A stretch of 64,000 bases of DNA from Candidatus Obscuribacterales bacterium (GCA_020050685.1 JAGVKG010000046.1:1-64000), one strand, 5' to 3'; positions 9,662 through 17,777 are shown, numbered from the stretch's first letter. Numbers and translations: made by a program. Notes: a model not told the origin generated them from the sequence alone.

Positions 9662-10900
9662 CTAAATGCGCGACAACTGACGGCTAAGTTTTTCCTTCAT
9701 GGCGTCTTCGGCACGGGCAATTTCGTCAATTGTTTTTTCTACATCAAGCGGTATCTTGCCTTTTAGTTCGCTTTCTTGTCCGTCAATATCCTTGGTCAGG
9801 AAATCTCGCGTGCCAAATCCTTTGCTGAGGAATTGTAAAACTTCGTTGGCGGCTTGATCTTTTTTACCATCGGCTAGAAAAACATCGACTTTCACCATGC
9901 GTGCGACAAATGCATGATCATCAAATTCCAAGGCCCGCTCGGCCAAATTCAAGGCCTCAACTTTTTTGCCTTGGGCAAATGCCGAACAAGCTTGAGCCGC
10001 CAGAAAGTATGAACGCAACCGACCTTGAGCTAAAGGTGTTTCACTAGCCTCGGCAAATGCTTTGAAGGCAGCTTTGTAATTGGTTTTCTTATAGGCTAAA
10101 TAGCCGCGCAAGAAGGGCAACCAAAGCGTGTCCGGGAATTTCTTAGCCAGTAATTTCAGTTGTTTGTAAGCTTGCCGGCTCAGCCCGGCTTGTTCATAAG
10201 CTAGCGTCAAGCGGCAAGCAAGTTGGGCCGAGTGAGGAAAGGCTTGCGCCTGGGCCTTGGCAATTTCCAAAGCAGAATAAGCCACTGGTCTGGTCAATCG
10301 GGCAAATAAAGATCTGATGCTGACTGAACGGAAAATCGCCAGAAATGTCAAAGCGGCCGTTATATTGAAGGCAAACAAATAAAGCTTGGCTGGCTCAGAA
10401 AAGAAGCGATAAGCCACTCGCCATGAAAGTCCGCCTATGCCCATTGCGCACATTGCCGGATCGAGCAACAAGTTGAGAGCAAAGGTAAAACACATAGTAT
10501 ACGAAATTAGACAAACAATAAATGGGTGCGGACGAAAGAGTAATGCCGGTGCCAGTGCTAAGGCAAAAAGCAATTGCACGCATGGTCCAGCTAAATATAC
10601 ACAGGCCAAAGCATCCGGATTGGAAATTCCTTGCGGCGTGCAATCGGCCCAGAGCATGCCAAAAGACCAGTCTTGTACGCTGCCACCAAAATAATCAATG
10701 GCGGCAAAGGTGGCTTTGAGCGACAATAAATTTAAAGCCGGAAAGATGATGAAAAGCACAATCTGCCAAATCATCGCCCTGTCGTATTCGCCTAATTCTT
10801 CCTGGAAAATCCGCGCGGGCTTTATGGCCAAGCGAGCCAGGGTAGCTACGGCTAGAAATGCCGCAATTGCCGATACCGTCCAGAGATAAACTTGATTCAT
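9662..10900 (-). CDS. M50-like membrane protein with TPRs, zinc site lost
   Basis: 412 residues if it starts at ATG 10900. A longer frame runs to 11035 but would overlap the upstream gene by 85 bases. Topology and sequence follow the neighbouring M50 protease: hydrophobic N-terminus, a xxP..... segment, a conserved FGG, and a C-terminal TPR array (about 225-370). Where the neighbour has HELGH, this protein has S60, L61 and T64 in place of the two histidines and the glutamate. It cannot bind zinc in the usual way and is probably an inactive paralogue, perhaps a substrate adaptor or regulator. It lies 50 bases downstream of the active copy on the same strand, so it is probably from the same transcript. 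Confidence 0.72.
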   Translation of the reverse strand: MNQVYLWTVSAIAAFLAVATLARLAIKPARIFQEELGEYDRAMIWQIVLFIIFPALNLLSLKATFAAIDYFGGSVQDWSFGMLWADCTPQGISNPDALACVYLAGPCVQLLFALALAPALLFRPHPFIVCLISYTMCFTFALNLLLDPAMCAMGIGGLSWRVAYRFFSEPAKLYLFAFNITAALTFLAIFRSVSIRSLFARLTRPVAYSALEIAKAQAQAFPHSAQLACRLTLAYEQAGLSRQAYKQLKLLAKKFPDTLWLPFLRGYLAYKKTNYKAAFKAFAEASETPLAQGRLRSYFLAAQACSAFAQGKKVEALNLAERALEFDDHAFVARMVKVDVFLADGKKDQAANEVLQFLSKGFGTRDFLTKDIDGQESELKGKIPLDVEKTIDEIARAEDAMKEKLSRQLSRI

Positions 10901-10950
10901 CTTGCAGCCATTATAGGCTGCCTGCACCTGACAAGCGTGAAAGATATTTA

Positions 10951-12114
10951 TTAAAGGGGCTTCCTTAGCGTCTTTTCCATCTCTTCCAGGTAAAAGTCGT
11001 ATAGTCTTTGGTCTTGCCAGGATAGTTGTGAACAAACTTTCAGCTCGCCTTGCGCTTCTGGTTCACGGTTGAGCTTTTTGAGCAAGAGAGCAGAAAAGAA
11101 GTGCGGATCAGCTATTTCTGGCGCCAGCTGAGCGGCTTGCTGATAAGAAGCCAAAGCTTTATTAGGATCGTTCATTTGTTCTTGACAAGCGGCCTTAGCC
11201 ATCAGTGCCTTGGCTTGGAAAGAGGGTTGCACATTTTGTCTGACAATAATCTGGTTGTAATAGTTAATTGCTTTAGGCAAATTTCCTTTCTGTTGCGCAA
11301 ACCAACCAGCAAAAAATTGTACATCTTGCGAATCTGGTTCAGCTAATCGCGCCTTTTCAATACATTTGCCGACCTCGCGCCAAACTCCGGCTCGCCAATA
11401 TGAACTGGCCAAATTGAGCCAGTTGGCTGCATTTGGTTCGGATAGTACACGGCGAGCAACCAGTTCGTGTTCTGCTAACCAACCAGGCCGAGTTTTAGAG
11501 GCATACCAAATTTTTGGTTGAGTGCCATAAAGACCCCAGATCAAGGCCAAGATACAAGCAATGTGTACTGCCAAAACCATTTGCACCAAAGAAGCCGTGG
11601 CGGGGTTAAAGAGATATGAGTAAATTTGCGTCCAATCGCCATAGAAGCCGGTCAGTGACATCAGGGGATAAAGAACAATGGCCTCACCAATCGCACATAC
11701 AGCTAAATAGACACAAAGTGCCACCATAGGTGGTGACACGACAATAAAAGCTAATATAAGAGCAACAAGGCCAACCAGAAATTGCATTACGTTTCCGGCC
11801 AGAAAAATCAAAACGATTTGCTCAAGACTAAATTGTCCTTTTGGTACGACATATCCCCAAAGAAAGGCAAAATGGAACTCACTAATGGAACCGCCAAAGG
11901 CCCATGTGGCCAAGGCATGCCCCAGTTCGTGCAGAGCAACAACAACTGGCATAAGCAAAAAAATCACGCTGCGCAAAAGCAAATAGCGATCAGCGGTAGT
12001 CAGGTTGTTGTCCCAAAGCGAATGCCAATTTTTCTTCACCTGAAAAGCCGTCATGATCATCAGCGGCACGAAGAGTAGATTTAGTAAATCACGAGAAAAT
12101 GAAAATGGTGGCAT
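10951..12114 (-). CDS. M50-family intramembrane metalloprotease with C-terminal TPRs
   Basis: 387 residues. The second hydrophobic segment contains HELGH (H62, E63, H66), the zinc-binding HExxH motif of site-2-type M50 proteases. Further membrane segments follow up to about 205. The segment around YPLMSLTGFYGDW may supply the third ligand. TPR-like repeats fill about 225-375 and face the cytosol. Family knowledge says such enzymes cut membrane-embedded anti-sigma factors or other membrane proteins; no substrate is visible here. Its ATG overlaps the tatC stop (TAATG), so it is translationally coupled to tatC. A zinc-less paralogue follows. Confidence 0.8.
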   Translation of the reverse strand: MPPFSFSRDLLNLLFVPLMIMTAFQVKKNWHSLWDNNLTTADRYLLLRSVIFLLMPVVVALHELGHALATWAFGGSISEFHFAFLWGYVVPKGQFSLEQIVLIFLAGNVMQFLVGLVALILAFIVVSPPMVALCVYLAVCAIGEAIVLYPLMSLTGFYGDWTQIYSYLFNPATASLVQMVLAVHIACILALIWGLYGTQPKIWYASKTRPGWLAEHELVARRVLSEPNAANWLNLASSYWRAGVWREVGKCIEKARLAEPDSQDVQFFAGWFAQQKGNLPKAINYYNQIIVRQNVQPSFQAKALMAKAACQEQMNDPNKALASYQQAAQLAPEIADPHFFSALLLKKLNREPEAQGELKVCSQLSWQDQRLYDFYLEEMEKTLRKPL

Positions 12115-12947
12115 TAGCGGCCAAAAACCTTGAGCATGGCAATGGAAAGAAAGTAAAGGGCAACTAGGGCTGCCATGACAATCAACATGGAAATGGCCGT
12201 GGGGTCAGGAGTGATAATTGCCGCCACTAAGGCTGCAGCAAAAACGGCATAACGCCAGACTTTCAGTAAATGTGCCGAACCAATTAGGCCTGTAAAGGAA
12301 ATAGCAAAAATAATTACCGGCAATTGGAAACAAAGTCCCATGTACAGAAGCACGGTGCAGACCAGAGAAATATAAAAATCCAAGCGCTGGTGAATTGGTG
12401 TTACACCTTCGCCAAACGAACCAAAGAAATGCAACATGGGCGGCAAGACGAGAAAGTAAGCAAACAAGGCACCACAAACAAAAAGAATTGGACTGCCAAT
12501 CACAATTGGTGCCAGTACTTTTCTTTCTTGTGGTCTTAGACCCGGAGATAGAAATTGACTGACTTCAAACAAGACATAGGGCAGAGCAATAATTATTGCG
12601 GCATAGGAAGCGACTTTGAAAAATACAAATAAAGGCTCTTCCAAAGACAATGCTTGAAAGGTAATTGTGCCGGCTGGTGCTTCCAATGCCCGTACGATTT
12701 CTTTGGCGCAAAAGAGAGCAGCGGCAAAGGCAATGCCAATGGCAATCAGGCAACGAATGATGCGAAATCTCAATTCATCGAGATGCTCGACTACGGTCAT
12801 CATTTTGTCAGAGGCGAAACTATACTCGGCGCTGGCAATCTCGGCCGGAGTAGCTGTGTCACTTGGTGACGGCACTTGAGTCTGGGGGTCTTGAGATTTC
12901 GCGTCTGCTTTGATCTCAATTGGAGATTCTGGCATATCCTTATCCAT
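12114..12947 (-). CDS. tatC: Sec-independent protein translocase TatC
   Basis: 277 residues from ATG 12947. An upstream ATG at 13010 gives 21 extra residues that overlap the methyltransferase gene and look unlike TatC, so I reject it. After a charged, Pro-rich N-terminus of about 45 residues comes the TatC core: VEHLDELRFR, FFKVASYAAII, FEVSQFLSPGLRPQERK and six membrane helices ending in ITPDPTAISMLIVMAAL. TatC is the receptor for twin-arginine signal peptides and exports folded proteins across the inner membrane. No tatA or tatB is seen in the window. It overlaps its upstream neighbour by 8 bases and the M50 gene by 1. Confidence 0.93.
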   Translation of the reverse strand: MDKDMPESPIEIKADAKSQDPQTQVPSPSDTATPAEIASAEYSFASDKMMTVVEHLDELRFRIIRCLIAIGIAFAAALFCAKEIVRALEAPAGTITFQALSLEEPLFVFFKVASYAAIIIALPYVLFEVSQFLSPGLRPQERKVLAPIVIGSPILFVCGALFAYFLVLPPMLHFFGSFGEGVTPIHQRLDFYISLVCTVLLYMGLCFQLPVIIFAISFTGLIGSAHLLKVWRYAVFAAALVAAIITPDPTAISMLIVMAALVALYFLSIAMLKVFGR

Positions 12948-13773
12948 GTCTTTGACGCAGCCTCTGCTCGGAAGCGGCAAACAAAACGATAGCGCACGCC
13001 ATGGCCACATTCAATGATTCCGATTCTTTATTCATCGGAATGGCAATAATCTCATCACAGGCTTCAAGGGAGCTTTCGGCGAATCCTTGTCCCTCATTGC
13101 CAAAGACCAAAGCACAAGCACGAGTCAAGTCGGCCTGCCAATACGGCTTTTGGCTTTCTTGGTGGCAAGCAAGCGTGGTTATGCCTTTTTCCTTCAGTTG
13201 ATTTATGACTAAATCGTATTCCACATTCTCGACAATCGGGATTTTAAAAAGCGCACCAGAGGCTCCCCGTACAGTCTTAGGATTGTAAACATCGCAGGTG
13301 CCCTTCGTACAGATGACTAGTTGCGCATTGGCTGCCAATGCTGTGCGAATCATAGTCCCGAGATTACCTGGGTCTTGTATGGCCGAGCAAACGACAATCA
13401 GAGGGGATTCTTGTTTTTGGTTTGATTGAGCCAAAAGCGCATTAAAAGCGGATTCTAAAGTAACTTGTGGGATTGGGGCTAAAGCGACAATCCCTGAAGG
13501 TGTCTGTGTGGTGGCAAGGTCATTAAGCAACTTGTCTTCCACAAGGCTCAGCTCATCAAGGTTTTGCTTGAGTGTTTGGCTCAAGCCTCTTTGCCAAAAA
13601 CTTTGACTTGCCACCACATTTTGTAATTTGATGCCATAAGCCAAAGCTTCGCAAATAGCTTTTTCGCCTTCCAAGAGAAAAAGCCCAGACTTTTGCCGTC
13701 CAGGCTTTTCTTGCACAGCTCGAATTTGCTTTAGCTGTGAATTATGGGCGCTCGATATTTCATTCAGGCGCAC
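12940..13773 (-). CDS. TrmH/SpoU-family RNA 2'-O-methyltransferase
   Basis: 277 residues. A SpoU-type N-terminal substrate-binding domain (about 10-95) precedes the trefoil-knot SPOUT domain (about 115-270). The three SpoU motifs are visible: NPKTVRGASGALFKIP, LVFGNEGQG and IPMNKESESLNVAMACAIVLF. These enzymes methylate a ribose 2'-OH in rRNA or tRNA using SAM. Position right after infC-rpmI-rplT suggests 23S rRNA, as for similar genes in many bacteria, but the target nucleotide cannot be told. The start is GTG, 17 bases after the rplT stop. Confidence 0.88.
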   Translation of the reverse strand: MRLNEISSAHNSQLKQIRAVQEKPGRQKSGLFLLEGEKAICEALAYGIKLQNVVASQSFWQRGLSQTLKQNLDELSLVEDKLLNDLATTQTPSGIVALAPIPQVTLESAFNALLAQSNQKQESPLIVVCSAIQDPGNLGTMIRTALAANAQLVICTKGTCDVYNPKTVRGASGALFKIPIVENVEYDLVINQLKEKGITTLACHQESQKPYWQADLTRACALVFGNEGQGFAESSLEACDEIIAIPMNKESESLNVAMACAIVLFAASEQRLRQRHG

Positions 13774-13790
13774 TGCTCAAATACAAAAGC

Positions 13791-14135
13791 TTATTTGGCC
13801 AGGCTTATGAGCTTGCCAAAAGCTTCCGTATCGCAAGCAGCTAGTTCTGCTAAAGCTTTACGGTTGAGATTGATGCCTGCCTTGCTCAAACCATTCATGA
13901 AACGGCTGTAGGACAGACCGTGAATGCGGCAAGCGGCATTGATGCGGGTGATCCAAAGTGAACGGAAATCGCGTTTGCGTTTACGGCGATCTCTGTATGC
14001 ATTTTTCCAAGCTTGCATCAAAGCTTGATTAGCTGCTATGAATAGTCTTGATTTTGAGCCACGAAATCCCTTAGCGTATTTGAGGATTTTTTTGTGTCTC
14101 TTTTGCAGTACGTTTCCGCGTTTTACTCGAGGCAT
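13791..14135 (-). CDS. rplT: 50S ribosomal protein L20
   Basis: 114 residues, full length and highly conserved: [19 protein letters not shown], then [12 protein letters not shown] and [20 protein letters not shown]20 is a primary 23S rRNA-binding assembly protein of the large subunit. AAGGAG lies seven bases before the ATG. It is third in the classical infC-rpmI-rplT order. The 104-base gap to rpmI is unusually long for this operon and contains a hairpin, noted separately. Confidence 0.98.
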   Translation of the reverse strand: MPRVKRGNVLQKRHKKILKYAKGFRGSKSRLFIAANQALMQAWKNAYRDRRKRKRDFRSLWITRINAACRIHGLSYSRFMNGLSKAGINLNRKALAELAACDTEAFGKLISLAK

Positions 14136-14172
14136 GATTTGCTCCTTCTTTCGAATTTATTGATTGAGTTTT

Positions 14173-14232
14173 GCTTTGCTTAGGCAGGCCATCGGAGAGG
14201 AGAAGCCCTTAGGCACAATTGCTTAGCAAAGC
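14173..14232 (-). promoter_or_regulatory. Long-range stem between rpmI and rplT
   Basis: GCTTTGCT at 14173-14180 is exactly complementary to AGCAAAGC at 14225-14232, giving an 8-bp stem that encloses 44 bases in the rpmI-rplT gap. L20 represses its own operon in several bacteria through RNA structures near rpmI, so this may be a translational operator or an RNA-processing site. Function is inference. Confidence 0.35.
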
Positions 14233-14239
14233 AGGTGTT

Positions 14240-14449
14240 TTAGCGTAAATACTTTTTGTATGGGAAAAGCAACTCGACATTTTCTTTTTGATCAGGCGTC
14301 AAGCTTGCCCAACCACGCAGTTTGCGTTTGACGTTTGGCGACATCCATTCGTTGATGTGCCTTTTGCCAGCTTGTCTGCGGAGGATTTTGCCGGTGCCGG
14401 TAATCTTAAAGCGCCTGGCGGCTGCTTTGTTGGTCTTCATCTTTGGCAT
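14240..14449 (-). CDS. rpmI: 50S ribosomal protein L35
   Basis: 69 residues, normal for L35. The sequence MPKMKTNKAAARRFKITGTGK is diagnostic, followed by RRQAGKRHINEWMSPNVKR. It is a small basic protein of the large subunit. The gene follows infC by 26 bases. The Shine-Dalgarno is weak, as might be expected if translation is coupled to infC. Confidence 0.97.
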   Translation of the reverse strand: MPKMKTNKAAARRFKITGTGKILRRQAGKRHINEWMSPNVKRKLRGWASLTPDQKENVELLFPYKKYLR

Positions 14450-14475
14450 AACTTTGGTCCAATTAAATGCGGTTC

Positions 14476-15087
14476 TTATACTTCCGGCACTTGAACATCG
14501 AGTTCGCTGGGATCGGTGATCAAGGTCTTCCCTTTATGGGAAGCCGGAGAGAGGATCATTATAACAGCCTTTCCCTCAAGTTTTGGCTCCCTGTCCATGA
14601 TTGCTAAATCTTTTAGCTCATTATGGAATCTGTTTAATAATTCAATGGCTAAATTGGCATGCTGAACTTCGCGCCCACGCAAGATGGTCAAGACTTTTAT
14701 TTTGTCGCCCATAGAGAGAAATTTCTGGGCAGAGCGCAGTTTTACATCGTAATCGTGTCTTTCAATCGAATAGCGCATCTTAATTTCTTTAACATCAACT
14801 ATGTGGTGTTTTTTCTTGGCTTCGCGGGTGCGCTTTTCTTGTTCAAACTTAAAACGTCCGTAATCAAGAATTCGGGCAACCGGTGGCTGGGCATCAGGCT
14901 GTACCAAGAACAAATCCAGACCCTTTTCTCTGGCAGTATTTAGGGCTTCCCGAGTTGGGACTATGCCTAATTGTGTACCGTCTTCATCAATTAAACGCAC
15001 TTCCCGATCGCGGATGCGCTCATTTAGGAGCGGAAGCTCTCTTTTGGGTTCTGGACGACGAAAGTCTGGTCTATTTGGTGTATTCAA
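14476..15087 (-). CDS. infC: Translation initiation factor IF-3
   Basis: 203 residues from TTG at 15087. The open frame extends to an ATG at 15138, but that start lies inside the tRNA-Leu gene; TTG 15087 has GAGG five bases before it and clears the tRNA, so I prefer it. The IF-3 N domain (LLNERIRDREVRLIDEDGTQLG, FLVQPDAQPPVARILDYGRFKFE), the basic linker (EKRTREAKKKHH) and the C domain (KEIKMRYSIERHDYDVKL to the end) are all present. IF-3 keeps 30S subunits free and checks the start codon. A non-ATG start would allow autoregulation like the AUU start of E. coli infC. It leads infC-rpmI-rplT. Confidence 0.95.
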   Translation of the reverse strand: MNTPNRPDFRRPEPKRELPLLNERIRDREVRLIDEDGTQLGIVPTREALNTAREKGLDLFLVQPDAQPPVARILDYGRFKFEQEKRTREAKKKHHIVDVKEIKMRYSIERHDYDVKLRSAQKFLSMGDKIKVLTILRGREVQHANLAIELLNRFHNELKDLAIMDREPKLEGKAVIMILSPASHKGKTLITDPSELDVQVPEV

Positions 15088-15113
15088 GCTTGCCTCATTT
15101 GCTTGGGAAGATT

Positions 15114-15197
15114 TGCCGAAGGTGGGAGTTGAACCCACAAGAGCTTGCGCTCACTACGACCTGAACGTAGCGTGTTTGCCATTTCACCACTTCGGCA
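15114..15197 (-). tRNA. tRNA-Leu (anticodon CAG)
   Basis: 84-base cloverleaf with a long variable arm, as expected for a leucine tRNA. The acceptor stem TGCCGAA pairs with TTCGGCA. The anticodon arm is CTACG-TTCAGGT-CGTAG, giving CAG, which reads CTG. The T arm is GTGGG-TTCAACT-CCCAC. The 3' CCA is not encoded. It lies between rpsR and infC on the same strand. Confidence 0.95.
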
Positions 15198-15200
15198 TAG

Positions 15201-15232
15201 TTATACGCTGTTAATTTTACAACAGCGTATAA
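15201..15232. promoter_or_regulatory. Perfect 12-bp inverted repeat beside tRNA-Leu
   Basis: TTATACGCTGTT (15201-15212) and AACAGCGTATAA (15221-15232) are exact reverse complements with an 8-base spacer. In RNA from the minus strand this is a strong hairpin ending three bases before the tRNA 5' end. It has no U tract, so it is not a classical terminator. It may be an RNase processing site or an operator. Confidence 0.55.
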
Positions 15233-15260
15233 AGAAACGGTACTAGTTTGCACTGGGCAA

Positions 15261-15503
15261 TTAGCCCTCGGCTGCATAAGCGAGAAGTGCGATGTCGCGC
15301 GATCTCTTGATTGCCTGCGACAAAGTACGTTGATGGCTGGCACAGTTGCCAGAAATTCTTCTTGGCAGGATCTTGCCACGCTCTGTGACAAACTTTCTCA
15401 GCTTGTTTGGATCCTTGTAGTCAATATAGTCCACTTTGTCTGCGCAAAACAAACAAGTCTTACGACGGCGGGGTGGCATTGCATCTTGCTGGGGGCGACT
15501 CAT
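15261..15503 (-). CDS. rpsR: 30S ribosomal protein S18
   Basis: 80 residues. The N-terminal [11 protein letters not shown] with a CxxC pair and the core [27 protein letters not shown] identify S18, which binds the 30S platform beside S6. GAGG lies seven bases before the ATG. It is third in the order rpsF-ssb-rpsR, common in many phyla. Confidence 0.98.
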   Translation of the reverse strand: MSRPQQDAMPPRRRKTCLFCADKVDYIDYKDPNKLRKFVTERGKILPRRISGNCASHQRTLSQAIKRSRDIALLAYAAEG

Positions 15504-15559
15504 CTCAAATCCTCTTTACGAAATAAATAGCTAAAACCAAAATTGATCAAATGGGGTTG

Positions 15560-16009
15560 TTAAAAGGGAATCTCATCTTCACTGGCAAATATTGCATCCA
15601 GATCTTCTGTGGCTGCTTTGCCGGTCTTGGCACCGGTCTTGGCCAGCTGTGGTGCCTCTTGCGAGACGGCATTGCTTTGACCGGAACCAAGTAGCGAGAC
15701 GTTCTCAACATTTATGGCTTCAATTTCTGCTTGTCTTTTACGTTGTCCTTCCGGACTGGTATAAGACTCAATTTGCAGACGGCCATCGACAATCACTACA
15801 TCACCTTTTTTCACTTCGGCAAAACAACGTTCCGCCAATTCACGCCAGCAAATCACTTTTACAAATGATGCTTCTTGCGTGCCATCGGCTCGTGGTGGTG
15901 ATTCGACTGCAATGGAAAATTCGGTGACAGTGATATTGGTATTGGGCGTGAAGCGCTTTTCGGGAGCGCGACTGACTTTGCCTGAAACAACAATTTTGCT
16001 TAAGCTCAT
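15560..16009 (-). CDS. ssb: Single-stranded DNA-binding protein
   Basis: 149 residues. An N-terminal OB fold of about 105 residues (KIVVSGKVSRAPEKR, FSIAVE, FVKVICWRELAERC, GDVVIVDGRL) is followed by a flexible linker and the acidic tail ending EDEIPF, which recruits repair and replication partners. It coats single-stranded DNA as a tetramer. It lies between rpsF and rpsR with AAAGGTG before the ATG. Confidence 0.97.
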   Translation of the reverse strand: MSLSKIVVSGKVSRAPEKRFTPNTNITVTEFSIAVESPPRADGTQEASFVKVICWRELAERCFAEVKKGDVVIVDGRLQIESYTSPEGQRKRQAEIEAINVENVSLLGSGQSNAVSQEAPQLAKTGAKTGKAATEDLDAIFASEDEIPF

Positions 16010-16032
16010 GAATTAGCACCTTTAGCTATGAA

Positions 16033-16350
16033 TTAAACAGCGGCTTCTTCGAGACAACGGCTGACAATGATTGAACGAATGATGTCTTCAGAAATGTTCA
16101 TCATGCGCTTGATTTGTACTACTTGTGATGGCTTAGCCTGAAAGTTGGTAAGCACATAGTAGCCGTCTTTCATTTTCTTCACTTCATAAGCTAAACGGCG
16201 GCGGCCTTTCTTTTCAGTGGATTCCACTGTGCCACCAACGCTCTTAATATATTCATCGACGGCAGCAACCGAACGGTCGACCGCTTCTTCGTCCAAGTTC
16301 GGACGAACAATGTACATGGTTTCGTAGGACTTTAAAGTATCTGTAGGCAC
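16033..16350 (-). CDS. rpsF: 30S ribosomal protein S6
   Basis: 105 residues, normal for S6: YETMYIVRPNLDEEAV, GRRRLAYEVKKMKDGYYVLTNFQA and the C-terminal RMMNISEDIIRSIIV. It forms the S6-S18 pair on the 30S platform. The start is GTG at 16350 with AAGGGAG before it. That Shine-Dalgarno can be paired by an upstream CCCTT, noted separately. Confidence 0.97.
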   Translation of the reverse strand: MPTDTLKSYETMYIVRPNLDEEAVDRSVAAVDEYIKSVGGTVESTEKKGRRRLAYEVKKMKDGYYVLTNFQAKPSQVVQIKRMMNISEDIIRSIIVSRCLEEAAV

Positions 16351-16356
16351 GACTAT

Positions 16357-16392
16357 CTCCCTTATGGACGTGAGGCCTAACTAGGCAAGGGG
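16357..16392 (-). promoter_or_regulatory. rpsF leader hairpin covering the Shine-Dalgarno
   Basis: In the minus-strand RNA, CCCTT (16391-16387) can pair with AAGGG of the Shine-Dalgarno (16363-16359). A second helix GCCTA/TAGGC (16386-16375) stacks directly inside it, leaving an 11-base bulge on one side. Many bacteria carry an S6:S18-binding leader with a bulged helix at this place, so autoregulation by S6-S18 is likely. I did not verify the CCG bulge typical of that motif. Confidence 0.45.
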
Positions 16393-16511
16393 TAATAACA
16401 TTTGGCTTGCGCGAACCTCAAGCTTTGCCAGGTTTCGCCAGACCAACTACCAAAAGCTCAAGCCAGCGAGGCTCAAACAAATTAAGTAGATTGAGAATGT
16501 TAACACATATC

Positions 16512-16541
16512 TTGGCTATTTGCGTATTCTTCACATAGTCT
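16512..16541 (+). promoter_or_regulatory. Possible promoter of the 16615 gene
   Basis: TTGGCT at 16512-16517, 18 bases, TAGTCT at 16536-16541. Both elements are partial matches, so this is tentative; the position suits the ATG at 16615. Confidence 0.3.
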
Positions 16542-16614
16542 AAAGGTCTACACTGCCTTATTCTCCAATAAGAAATCATAGCTGGGCCATCGTTTTGCCC
16601 ATTTCGGAGAAGTC

Positions 16615-17751
16615 ATGAAGATCTTGGTGCCTCATTTAACTCTATCCCGTCTGGCTCTAGCCTGCCTTGCTCTGGCCAGCCTTTTAGATATTGTCGCCAA
16701 CCCAAGTGCTTTGGCTCGCGACCAGTGGCAAATGCATTACCAAGACGAGCCACCTCCGACTCAGGCTGTGACTAAGCCTACGGCTGCCTCCATTGCTAAA
16801 TCGGGAATCCCAGGACTTGGGCCGGATTTTTGGAATAGCCAAATGGCTAACCGAGTGCCTGCAGGTACCGTGCTTTCTGGCATTCTTGAAGATGATCTTT
16901 CCTCGGCAACCTCTCACGTTGGCGATGTTTTTTCTTTGCGCTTACAAGATGGATTGGTCTTAAACGACCAAGAAGTAATTCCTAAAAATGCTCGCATTGT
17001 TGGCACGGTGACTGGTGCTATGTCGGCAGCTACTTTGCGTGGCGGTCAACCAGGACAATTGCAAGTTTCACTACAAAGCTTGGTCCTCCCGGATGGACGC
17101 CATCTGCGCTTTTTTGGTTTTATCAATCACAATGCCAATCTTGATCATCAATTGGAAAATTCCACTGTTTCCCAAGCCAAAAATGGTGCCTCTTATGCCG
17201 GGCGTGCTGTCACCGGATTTTTTGGCACGCTGGGCTCGCGTGTCGGGCTTTCAGCATTTGTGCCTAAGCCGACGCCCTGGAACCAAGGCCGCGACTTCAT
17301 ATTGAAAAAAGGTGAAGTAATTCCAGTTAAGCTCAACCGGGCTTTGCGCATGCCGCAAAAGCCGCAAGCAGTGACAAGTGCGAATTTCCAACCGCCCAGT
17401 ACGGCTACTGCTAATTGGCTCAATTCCCAGACAGGCAAACAACAATATAGAGGATCGTTTCAGCCGCGCGAAGCCCCGGGTTCTGTGCCAGGTTTAGTTG
17501 GTCCGGACCCGCAAGCCCGGTTCAATGCTGTACCGCCTAATGTACAGTCCCCTGCCAATCAATTTGTTTCACCGCAGCTTGCTTCACCGCAGCTTGTTTC
17601 GCCCCAGCAAATGGCTCGCCCGCAAATTGCTCAACAGTCGCAAATGCCAGCTCAAGCCGAGCTAAGACCAACGATTGCGCAGCCACAATCACAGGTCTCA
17701 CCAATGCAAATGCCGCGACTCGCGCCTAACAATTTTGCAGAACCCTTTTAA
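16615..17751 (+). CDS. Secreted Pro/Gln-rich protein with a beta-rich domain
   Basis: 378 residues. An N-terminal hydrophobic segment (about 8-30) ending near SALARD looks like a Sec signal peptide. Residues 80-165 form a beta-rich domain (GTVLSGILEDDLSS, VGDVFSLRLQDGL, QEVIPKNARIVGTVTGAM) that loosely resembles the VirB10/TrbI type of secreted domain. A Gly/Ala-rich stretch (190-215) and a Pro/Gln-rich tail from about 240 follow, with repeats such as FVSPQLASPQLVSPQ. GGAGAAG precedes the ATG. It is alone on the plus strand and converges with the HTH/zinc gene. There are no conjugation genes nearby, so I infer an envelope role only. Confidence 0.6.
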   Translation: MKILVPHLTLSRLALACLALASLLDIVANPSALARDQWQMHYQDEPPPTQAVTKPTAASIAKSGIPGLGPDFWNSQMANRVPAGTVLSGILEDDLSSATSHVGDVFSLRLQDGLVLNDQEVIPKNARIVGTVTGAMSAATLRGGQPGQLQVSLQSLVLPDGRHLRFFGFINHNANLDHQLENSTVSQAKNGASYAGRAVTGFFGTLGSRVGLSAFVPKPTPWNQGRDFILKKGEVIPVKLNRALRMPQKPQAVTSANFQPPSTATANWLNSQTGKQQYRGSFQPREAPGSVPGLVGPDPQARFNAVPPNVQSPANQFVSPQLASPQLVSPQQMARPQIAQQSQMPAQAELRPTIAQPQSQVSPMQMPRLAPNNFAEPF

Positions 17752-17777
17752 ATCAAAGCGACAAGTTTGAGAAACTA

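Noticed and set aside
10901-11035. Longer start for the zinc-less M50 paralogue
   Set aside because: Overlaps the active copy by 85 bases; the ATG at 10900 aligns with the start of the membrane domain.
12948-13010. Longer TatC start
   Set aside because: Overlaps the methyltransferase gene by more than 60 bases and is unlike TatC.
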